Assembly: GCA_963837425.1 (NCBI GenBank)
Contig: CAWINH010000006.1
Span: 124,001 to 188,000, forward strand
From: CAWINH01 sp963837425
Lineage (GTDB): Bacteria > Chloroflexota > Limnocylindria > QHBO01
Length of the DNA: 64,000 nt
Reading direction: 5' to 3'
Shown: positions 51,514-57,640 of the stretch, piece after piece
Numbering within the stretch: position 1 is the first letter of the stretch
Layout of the letters: each line of letters starts with the position of its first letter
Notes under the pieces: model-generated
The model's input: only the letters and a program-made list of their open reading frames with translations
Told to the model about the DNA's origin: nothing
The model's database searches: none
Made by a program: the position numbers and the translations under genes

Positions 51514-51993
51514 ATGGACAAGACCGAACTGCTCCGCGCGATGCGCGACGGCCACGCCCCGATCGCGGCCGCGGCCGCGACGCTGACCAACGAGGCGCTC
51601 CAAGCCGATGCGCCCGGCATGCCGGGCTGGACCCGCAAGGACGTTCTCGCCCACATCGAGTGGTGGCACCGCCACTCGACGGCGGTGCTCCATGGACTCC
51701 GCACGGGCGTCGATCCGTATCCCGAGGAGGGCGATCCGTTCGACATCGACGCGCTCAACGCCCGGATCCTCGCCGAGAACCGTGACCGGCCGGACGCGGA
51801 GGTGCGGGAGGGCGTGGTAGCTTCCTTCAACGAGCTGACGACCGCCGTCGAGGCAGCGACTCACCGCGAGCTGTTCGAGGACGGCGTGGCGGCCTGGCAC
51901 GAGGGCACCGGGGCGGAGGAGGTGGCCAGCGACACGTACAACCACTACCCGGAGCACCTGTCCCAGCTCGCGGCAGAGGGCGTACCGGCATAG
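51514..51993 (+). CDS. ClbS/DfsB- or DinB-like four-helix protein
   Basis: 159 residues, helical, with 'KTELLRAMRDGHAPIAAAAATLT', 'MPGWTRKDVLAHIEWWHRHSTAVLHGL' and a C-terminal 'NHYPEHLSQLAA'. The 'GW..KD.LAHI..W' helix is typical of ClbS/DfsB and related DinB-fold enzymes, often metal-dependent thiol transferases or protective hydrolases. Monocistronic. Exact reaction unknown. Confidence 0.75.
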   Translation: MDKTELLRAMRDGHAPIAAAAATLTNEALQADAPGMPGWTRKDVLAHIEWWHRHSTAVLHGLRTGVDPYPEEGDPFDIDALNARILAENRDRPDAEVREGVVASFNELTTAVEAATHRELFEDGVAAWHEGTGAEEVASDTYNHYPEHLSQLAAEGVPA

Positions 51994-52001
51994 AGCCACC
52001 A

Positions 52002-52058
52002 TTCATGCTACTTGACAGTAGCATGAATCTGACCACATACTCGCTACATGGACGTAGC
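52002..52058 (+). promoter_or_regulatory. promoter with two identical-spacing palindromic operators
   Basis: TTCATGCTAC (52002-52011) and GTAGCATGAA (52018-52027) are perfect inverted arms; the 6-bp spacer is exactly TTGACA, a consensus -35. A second site, GCTAC-N6-GTAGC (52043-52058), has the same core and spacing and covers the ATG at 52048. Centres are 36 bp apart. A repressor binding both would block the promoter and start codon. Confidence 0.65.
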
Positions 52059-52926
52059 AGATTACGACGCACCGGCCCCCTGGAAAGTGCGACTGGTCGG
52101 TGGCGCGGCCGGAGTGGCCGCGAGCCTGGCGATCGCCGGGATCACGTTCGGCACCGGCATCGGTCTCATCATCGGCCTGGCGGGAGTCCCGGGCGGGGCG
52201 CTCGTCGGCTGGCTATTCGCCCCGGCCCTGCTGCGGGCCCGTCATCCCGGGCCGCTCGTGGTGCTCGCGGCACTGGTGGCGCTCCCTCTCGGCATCGTCA
52301 CCTACATCGTGGCGATCACGCTCATGGAGTCCCGCGGCGCGTCGCTGTCCGAGCTGATTGCCTACGCAAGCGAGTGGCTCTGGATCTATGCCGCCTGGGG
52401 CGTCCTGGCCGGCACGCCGATGGCCCTGGCGGCCGCCGCCGGAGCGAGCTGGTGGCTCCGTCGCCGAGCGGCCCGGTCGATCGAAGGCTGGTTGCGTCCG
52501 TCGGCGGGCCTGCTCGGGTTCGTGGCGTTGCTCTGCGTGGTCTTCGCCTTCGCCGCGTTCTTCAGCGGCGGAAGCGAGGCGGCCTCGGCGGGCGACGTCG
52601 TGCCGCTCCGCTACGTGGTGCGCAGCGCGGCGCCCTCCGGGTGGAATGACCCGCAGCTCATGCTCGAGATTCGCTCCTATTGGGAGGGTGGCGAATCGGG
52701 CGGCTCCTCGGGAGCGATTGGCGGGTGCTCGTGGGGCGACGACTGGCTTCAGTCGTCGGACTGGGCGATGTGGATCGATCCGGAAGGCGAATGGACCGAT
52801 CGTCCGCTTGGCGAGCCGCTCGTCAGCTCTGCCGATTTCCCGCGGGGTGAACCGGTGGAGCTGACGATCACCGTCGATGCCGACGGCACCGCGACCTGGG
52901 AGCGCGGCGTGCACGGCAGCTGCTGA
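52048..52926 (+). CDS. membrane protein of unknown function
   Basis: 292 residues. About four membrane helices in residues 15-180 ('VRLVGGAAGVAASLAIAGITFGTGIGLIIGLAG', 'LVVLAALVALPLGIVTYIVAIT', 'SAGLLGFVALLCVVFAFAAFF') followed by a soluble extracytoplasmic domain of about 110 residues with two cysteines. Transcribed from the operator-flanked promoter at 52002. Not recognised. Confidence 0.75.
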   Translation: MDVADYDAPAPWKVRLVGGAAGVAASLAIAGITFGTGIGLIIGLAGVPGGALVGWLFAPALLRARHPGPLVVLAALVALPLGIVTYIVAITLMESRGASLSELIAYASEWLWIYAAWGVLAGTPMALAAAAGASWWLRRRAARSIEGWLRPSAGLLGFVALLCVVFAFAAFFSGGSEAASAGDVVPLRYVVRSAAPSGWNDPQLMLEIRSYWEGGESGGSSGAIGGCSWGDDWLQSSDWAMWIDPEGEWTDRPLGEPLVSSADFPRGEPVELTITVDADGTATWERGVHGSC

Positions 52927-52954
52927 CCCGGCCCGTTCGGCGCATCCGCCCCTG

Positions 52955-53083
52955 ATTAGCGCGGTTCATGCAACGGCGGCCAAACCGCCGCTCGCTGGTC
53001 GGTTGATATCACCGGCCTGATATTCGTGACGCATGTCCGGCCGAAAACCGCAGCGGCGGCTCCGTTGCATTACCCAGCCGAAT
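52955..53083. repeat. MITE-like repeat, copy 1
   Basis: 129 bp, roughly 75-80 % identical to copy 2 at 54147-54274 over its whole length. Ends carry short inverted repeats (ATGCAACGG near 52967 and CCGTTGCAT near 53062). It encodes nothing and lies between a membrane-protein gene and a lipoprotein gene. The rest of the 52927-53163 gap shows no gene. Confidence 0.75.
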
Positions 53084-53163
53084 ATTCGGCGGACCACGTC
53101 CCGAAAGGTCGGAGACGGATTCCGGGTGTCGCTGCACCTCGACGATGCAGACGCCAGCAGGGG

Positions 53164-53613
53164 ATGTTGACATGGGCCTCCGTGTGCCGAATGCTGCACC
53201 GCGTGAGGGGGTGTGTGGCGCTGCTTCTGCTGGCCGCGCTGACGGGCTGCGCGAGCGGACCGTCGCCCACCCTCGCGCCCGGCGAGCTCGCGCTCCCTAC
53301 CTTCCAGACGGAGATCAATGGGCTGCCCGTGGGCTGTGGAGGCGTCGCCTACAACCCTGGCGACGCAGTCATACACGGATCGCCCGATGACCCGGCGCTG
53401 GCCTGGATCGTCTTCGGCTGGGACGGCCACCGCGAGAACCTCCTCTGGCCGCCCGGCTATCGCGCCCGATTCACCCCGTCGCTCGAGGTGCTCGACCCGA
53501 ACGGCAAGGTCGTGGCGCGCGAGGGCGAGTTCGCCACCGGCGGCTGCGACATGCCCCCGGATGGCACCTGGATCGAGCTGCCGACCGTGACGCCGAGCCC
53601 GGCTCCTTCGTAA
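53164..53613 (+). CDS. small lipoprotein, unknown
   Basis: 149 residues. Signal 'VRGCVALLLLAALTGCASG' with lipobox LTGC, then an exported domain of about 110 residues with two further cysteines ('GLPVGCGGVAYNPGD', 'TGGCDMPPDGTW') and Pro/Ser-rich end. The ATG at 53164 gives a somewhat long n-region; ATG 53191 is an alternative. Its stop overlaps the next lipoprotein start (TAATG). Confidence 0.7.
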   Translation: MLTWASVCRMLHRVRGCVALLLLAALTGCASGPSPTLAPGELALPTFQTEINGLPVGCGGVAYNPGDAVIHGSPDDPALAWIVFGWDGHRENLLWPPGYRARFTPSLEVLDPNGKVVAREGEFATGGCDMPPDGTWIELPTVTPSPAPS

Positions 53614-54221
53614 TGTCCGCGTCGATGAGCACGCGACCGGCCTCGATGCGGGGATCCCCCCTCCTCCTCGCGATCCTCCTCGCCGCACTCCTCGGGGGGT
53701 GCGTCTTCGCGCAGGGATCCCCTCCGCCGGCGCTCCTCGCCGGTTGGCGAGACCTGGGCGTGACGTGCGGTGGACCGGAGGTAGGCATGCCGGACAACAT
53801 CCCGCAATGGCGCTGCCAGGCGCGCATCCGCGACCTTGACGTCGGGCTGGAGATCGAGACGGACGACGCGGGCGTGGTCGAGATCGCTGCGCGGGTTCCG
53901 GCCGGGACGGCCTTCGGCGACGCGGCTTCGGTCTTCGACGATCTCGTCTCGAGCATGGATGCGTTTCCGGACGCGCATGCTCGCCTGCTGCGCTGGATCG
54001 ACGCCTGGGACGGCGCTCGAGGCCTGGTGTCGACCGAGTTCGACGGCGGCGGGGCCAGCATCGAGTCGGATGCCACCTGGATCGGGCTCACCGTGGCCCG
54101 CGTGCCACGCTCATTCGGCCCTTCGGTGCCCATCCACGGCGGCGGTATTAGGCCGGTTCATGCAACGGAGGCTCAACCGCCGTTTCCTGGTCGGTTTATG
54201 CCACCGGCCATATGTTCGTGA
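53613..54221 (+). CDS. small lipoprotein, C-terminus supplied by repeat copy 2
   Basis: 202 residues. Signal 'RGSPLLLAILLAALLGGCVF' (lipobox LGGC), then a soluble domain with 'DLGVTCGGPEVGMPDNIPQWRCQARIRDLDVGLEIETDDAGVV' and 'STEFDGGGASIESDATWIGLTV'. The last 25 residues (from about 54147) are encoded by the MITE-like repeat and are not native-looking. Likely a member of a local lipoprotein family altered at its 3' end by the repeat. Confidence 0.7.
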   Translation: MSASMSTRPASMRGSPLLLAILLAALLGGCVFAQGSPPPALLAGWRDLGVTCGGPEVGMPDNIPQWRCQARIRDLDVGLEIETDDAGVVEIAARVPAGTAFGDAASVFDDLVSSMDAFPDAHARLLRWIDAWDGARGLVSTEFDGGGASIESDATWIGLTVARVPRSFGPSVPIHGGGIRPVHATEAQPPFPGRFMPPAICS

Positions 54222-54274
54222 CGCGAATCTGGCCAAAACCGAGGAATTGGCGCCGATGCATTACCCGGCCGAAT
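54147..54274. repeat. MITE-like repeat, copy 2
   Basis: 128 bp, colinear with copy 1 (both start ATTAG..CGGTTCATGCAACGG and end GCATTACCC.GCCGAAT). It overlaps the end of the upstream lipoprotein gene and abuts a fragmentary coding region that begins at 54273, as if it had inserted there. Confidence 0.75.
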
Positions 54275-54866
54275 GGCCCTTGCCATCCTGCGAGCCTCGC
54301 TGCGCTGCGACCGCGGCGACGTGGCCTTCGACGGGGTCGGGCCGGTCCCCGATAGGCAGCGAGCGACGCTGGTGGCCGAGATGACGTGGCGGCGTGCCGA
54401 CCTGCTGCCAGAGGGTCTTGCAGGTCTGTTCCATGCCTCCGACTACGGCGACAGCGCCGGGTTTCAGCTGCTCGACGCCTCCCCCGAAGCCGCGATACCT
54501 GCCTGGCTGCTGACCGCTAACGATGTCCCTGTGGTCGACGTGGCGACTGGGGAGCCGGCCGGCTGGTTCGGCGCGTCCGCGCCCAGCGTGACGCTCCTAC
54601 CTGACACGATCGGGAGCTTCACCGTCGGTATCGACTCATCGGCCATCCGCTCCGGGCACACGTTGCGGGCGACCTGGGTGCTGAGCCCAACATCAGACGC
54701 GGGCGCAGCCTGGCCGCGATTCGAAGTGGCCTATGCGCACCTGGACCGATTCCTGCTGGAGGGCACGGTGGGCTGCGGCCAGGCCGTCACAGCGCACCAG
54801 GTCCCGCTTCCCTCCTTGGAGGCACAACAGGTTCAGATGGGGCCGTTCACGATCGGGACCCCCTGA
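54273..54866 (+). pseudogene. coding fragment truncated at its 5' end by repeat copy 2
   Basis: 197 codons with good coding character ('DVAFDGVGPVPDRQRATLVAEMTWRRADLLPEGLAGLF', 'DTIGSFTVGIDSSAIRSGHTLRATWVLSP'), but the only available ATG comes from the last bases of the repeat. There is no signal peptide or ribosome site. It looks like the body of an exported beta-rich protein whose N-terminus was displaced. Translation from 54273 is possible but unproven. Confidence 0.45.
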
Positions 54867-55005
54867 GCCCGCCGCTGCCTCGCTGCGCCGGCGGCGAAGA
54901 AGGACGAACTGCTGAGTCGAATCTAGAGGCTCGCGTGGGCACGGCCTTTCGCGATCCGCCGCGCGGTTGCAGGTGCCCGGGGCCGGTGATACCGTTCGGC
55001 GCCTG

Positions 55006-55386
55006 ATGGAACCCGCCCCGCAGGCGTCAACCGCGAACGGCACGCGTTCCCGCGCGGCACGACGCGCCGCGGCGCAGCGATCCGAGTGCGCCGCCACCGC
55101 CGCCCTGAACACCCTCGGCCAGAAATGGGTGCTGCGCATCGTGCGCGAGCTCGGGGCACGGACCCAGCGATTCTGCGAGCTGCAGGACGCCCTGGGCGGC
55201 GCGAACTCGGCGACCCTCTCCCAGCGGCTGAAGCTGCTCGAGGACGAGGGGCTCGTGGACCGGCGTGCCGTCTCCGAGATGCCGCCCTGGGTCGAGTACT
55301 CGCTCACCGACAAGGGCACCGAGCTGCGCCGCGCCCTGGCCGGCATCGACCGTTGGGCCGACCGCTGGGCCGCCCGCGAGCAGTGA
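55006..55386 (+). CDS. HxlR-family transcriptional regulator
   Basis: 126 residues. HxlR winged helix: 'CAATAALNTLGQKWVLRIVRELGARTQRFCELQDALGGANSATLSQRLKLLEDEGLVDRRAVSEMPPWVEYSLTDKGTEL', with the usual single Cys near the N-terminus that can sense electrophiles or oxidants. ATG at 55006; a TTG at 54967 is also in frame. 21 bp before the GAF/fRMsr-like gene, suggesting an operon. Confidence 0.92.
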   Translation: MEPAPQASTANGTRSRAARRAAAQRSECAATAALNTLGQKWVLRIVRELGARTQRFCELQDALGGANSATLSQRLKLLEDEGLVDRRAVSEMPPWVEYSLTDKGTELRRALAGIDRWADRWAAREQ

Positions 55387-55407
55387 GCTCGCGGAAGGAG
55401 TGAGCCG

Positions 55408-55923
55408 GTGAGCCACCCGGTCGCCGAGGACCGTCCCGTCGAGCACGGTGACGCCCTCAACATCATCCGCACCGCCATCGCCGAGGCGCCCGGGCCCACC
55501 GCCGCCGCGCAGCGCGCGGTCGAGGAGCTCCACGATCGGTTCGGCCACTACGACTGGGTCGGGATCTACTGGCTCGACCCGACCGGGCAGGAGCTCGTCC
55601 TGGGCCCGTGGATGGGCCCCGAGCCGACCGAGCACACCCGGATCCCGGTCGGCACCGGGATCTGCGGCGCCGCTGCGGCATCGGGCAAGACGGAGATCGT
55701 GGCGGACGTGAACGAGGACCCCCGCTACCTCGCCTGCTTCGCGACGACCCGCAGCGAGATCGTGGTCCCGATCTTCGTGGACGGCGAGGTCGTGGGCGAG
55801 ATCGACGTCGACGGCTCGGACGCATCGGCCTTTGACGAGACCGATGCGCGTTTCCTCGAGGAGCTCGCCGCCCTGCTGGCGCCACTGCGCCCGCGCCCGG
55901 CCGGAGCCACCGCGCCGGCGTAA
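55408..55923 (+). CDS. GAF-domain protein, free methionine-(R)-sulfoxide reductase-like
   Basis: 171 residues, essentially one GAF domain. 'VGTGICGAAAASGKTEIVADVNEDPRYLACFATTRSEIVVPIFVDGEVVGEIDVDG' closely follows fRMsr enzymes, including two cysteines at the catalytic-Cys positions (GIC, LAC). fRMsr reduces free Met-R-sulfoxide. AAGGAG 8 nt before GTG 55408 sets the start. Next to an HxlR regulator and an ECF/Rieske pair, an oxidative-stress role is plausible. Confidence 0.75.
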   Translation: MSHPVAEDRPVEHGDALNIIRTAIAEAPGPTAAAQRAVEELHDRFGHYDWVGIYWLDPTGQELVLGPWMGPEPTEHTRIPVGTGICGAAAASGKTEIVADVNEDPRYLACFATTRSEIVVPIFVDGEVVGEIDVDGSDASAFDETDARFLEELAALLAPLRPRPAGATAPA

Positions 55924-55944
55924 CCGGCCCCGTACATCGGTGCG

Positions 55945-56484
55945 ATGGCCGCCCCGGACGTCCGTCCCGCCCCCGACCACGGCCCCTTCGAGAAGGTCTA
56001 CGACGCGCACGTCGTGCAGATCTATCGGTTCATCCATGCCCGCGTGGGCAATCGGCCAGATGCGGAGGACCTGACAGCCCAGGTGTTCATGCGCGCCGTC
56101 GAGCAGCTCGACACGACCCGCGATCCGGGGCAGATCACCGCCTGGCTGTACCGGGTCAGCCAGAACGCGATCGCCGACTACTGGCGCGCCTTCTACCGGC
56201 TTCCGGTCGTCGGCACCGACCAGGTGGCGCCTGGCTGGGAGCCGGCCGACGCGACCCTGGGACCACCGCGCGACGCCGATGCCGACGAGGGCACCGCCGC
56301 ACGGGTGGCTGGCATCCTCGAGCGGCTGCCGGAGCACTACGCACGCGTCCTGCGACTTCGATTCCTCGAGCGGCTCTCGGTTGCCGAGACCGCGGAGCGG
56401 ATGGGCATCACCCGCGGGAACGCGAAGATCCTCCAGTACCGAGCGCTCCGCAAGGCTGCGCTGTTGGGTGACGCCGATGGCTGA
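55945..56484 (+). CDS. ECF RNA polymerase sigma factor
   Basis: 179 residues. Region 2: 'FEKVYDAHVVQIYRFIHARVGNRPDAEDLTAQVFMRAVEQLD...ITAWLYRVSQNAIADYWR'; region 4: 'LERLPEHYARVLRLRFLERLSVAETAERMGITRGNAKILQYRALRKA'. It overlaps the following Rieske/anti-sigma-like gene by 8 bp, so the pair is cotranslated. Confidence 0.93.
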   Translation: MAAPDVRPAPDHGPFEKVYDAHVVQIYRFIHARVGNRPDAEDLTAQVFMRAVEQLDTTRDPGQITAWLYRVSQNAIADYWRAFYRLPVVGTDQVAPGWEPADATLGPPRDADADEGTAARVAGILERLPEHYARVLRLRFLERLSVAETAERMGITRGNAKILQYRALRKAALLGDADG

Positions 56485-57253
56485 CGAGCCAGCCGACCGC
56501 TTCGACCGCTACCTCGACGCGTTGCTCGCCGGCGGGCGCCCCTCGCCGGACGACGTCGCCGAGCCCGACGAGGCCGAGATGGCGCGCCTGGCGGCGGAGC
56601 TGTCCGCCGCCGCCGACCCCGCGGCCGGGATCCCGGACCAGGCCTTCGTCGACCAGCTGCGGCTCCGGATGCGCCAGGCGGACGAGGGAATCGCCGCCGT
56701 CCGCGAGCCGCTCCCGCTCCGCCTGCCCACGGTCGGGCGGGCCCGGATCAGCCGTCGCCAGCTGCTCCAGGCCGGCCTCTTCGGTGCGGCCGGGGTCGCA
56801 GCCGGGGCGCTCGGCGCCACGATCCTCCGCCCTGGGGCGAGCGGGCCGGGTCCGCGGCCCGGCGGCGGGACCGCGCTCATCGGCGGCGAGGGCGTGTGGG
56901 CCCCGGTGGCCATGCTCGCCGACCTGCCCCCGGGAGCCGCCGTTCGCTTCTCGACCGCCGCATTCGACGGCTTCGTGGTGAACGACGGCGGCATGATCCG
57001 CGCGCTGAGCTCGGTGTGCACCCACCAGGGCTGCACGCTCTACTACCGGCCGGGCTGGAAGGACCTGCGCTGCCCGTGCCACGGTGCGAGCTTCGACCTT
57101 GCCGGGAAGCTGGCGAACGGGCCCGGCACGTGGTCGCAGGCCGGCGGCTACGCGAACGACACGGCCGCCTACCCCATCGACCTGCCGCCGCTCGTCCGGC
57201 CCGCCGTCAAGGTGGAGGGCGACCAGGTCATGGTCTGGACCGCCCGCACCTGA
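56477..57253 (+). CDS. Rieske [2Fe-2S] protein with anti-sigma-like N-terminus
   Basis: 258 residues. Residues 1-75 are an acidic helical cytoplasmic segment ('DRFDRYLDALLAGG', like anti-sigma N-termini). R93-R94 precede a single hydrophobic helix at 96-117 (Tat-like). Residues 140-255 are a Rieske domain with ligands C181/H183 and C199/H202 and disulfide candidates C186/C201 ('CTHQGC', 'CPCHG'). The Rieske domain lies outside. Coupling to an ECF sigma gene suggests redox-controlled sigma release. It could instead be an ordinary electron carrier. Confidence 0.85.
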   Translation: MADEPADRFDRYLDALLAGGRPSPDDVAEPDEAEMARLAAELSAAADPAAGIPDQAFVDQLRLRMRQADEGIAAVREPLPLRLPTVGRARISRRQLLQAGLFGAAGVAAGALGATILRPGASGPGPRPGGGTALIGGEGVWAPVAMLADLPPGAAVRFSTAAFDGFVVNDGGMIRALSSVCTHQGCTLYYRPGWKDLRCPCHGASFDLAGKLANGPGTWSQAGGYANDTAAYPIDLPPLVRPAVKVEGDQVMVWTART

Positions 57254-57263
57254 GCGTACGCGA

Positions 57264-57390
57264 CACCACCCCGTGGTGGTATGGGTCACGAATCCGCCGA
57301 GATTGCGCCGATCCACCACCAGGCGAGCTCGAACAATCCACGAATCAGGCCCGCCCGCCCGTTTCGTGATCCTTACCACCAGCTGGTGGT
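57264..57390. repeat. inverted repeat pair with CCACC palindromes in convergent gap
   Basis: The 57254-57423 gap between convergent genes holds two related palindromes: ACCACC-N4-GGTGGT (57265-57280) and the perfect 16-mer ACCACCAGCTGGTGGT (57375-57390). Their flanks (TTCGTGA.CC.TACCACCA) match in opposite orientation. Bidirectional terminators or a hairpin element are possible. Confidence 0.5.
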
Positions 57391-57423
57391 GATCCCTCCC
57401 AGGTTGGTCTGCGAGTGGGCTCC

Positions 57424-57630
57424 TCAGCCGAAGAGGACGTGGATCAGGTAGCTGACGAGGTACGGGGTGGCCAGTATGGCGAGGACGGCGGCCAGCCCAA
57501 TCCCCACGTAGAGGAGCCAGCTCAGGTCCGGGGGATCCTGCCGCTCGGGGGGCGGCTTCAGGCGCCGGGAGAGGTACCGCGGGCGCCGAGGCCGATGATG
57601 CTCGTAGGGGTGCGGGTTGAGGTCGGGCAT
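57424..57630 (-). CDS. small membrane protein
   Basis: 68 residues: Pro/Arg-rich cytoplasmic N-terminus (HHRPRRPRYLSRRLKPPPERQDPP) and one long hydrophobic stretch 'LSWLLYVGIGLAAVLAILATPYLVSYLIHVLF', possibly two helices. 10 bp after the transketolase-family gene in the same direction. Unknown family. Confidence 0.55.
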   Translation of the reverse strand: MPDLNPHPYEHHRPRRPRYLSRRLKPPPERQDPPDLSWLLYVGIGLAAVLAILATPYLVSYLIHVLFG

Positions 57631-57640
57631 CGGCGAACCC

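Noticed and set aside
52927..54872. Insertion sequence with transposase
   Set aside because: The repeats are only about 130 bp and no DDE, HUH or serine recombinase coding sequence is visible.
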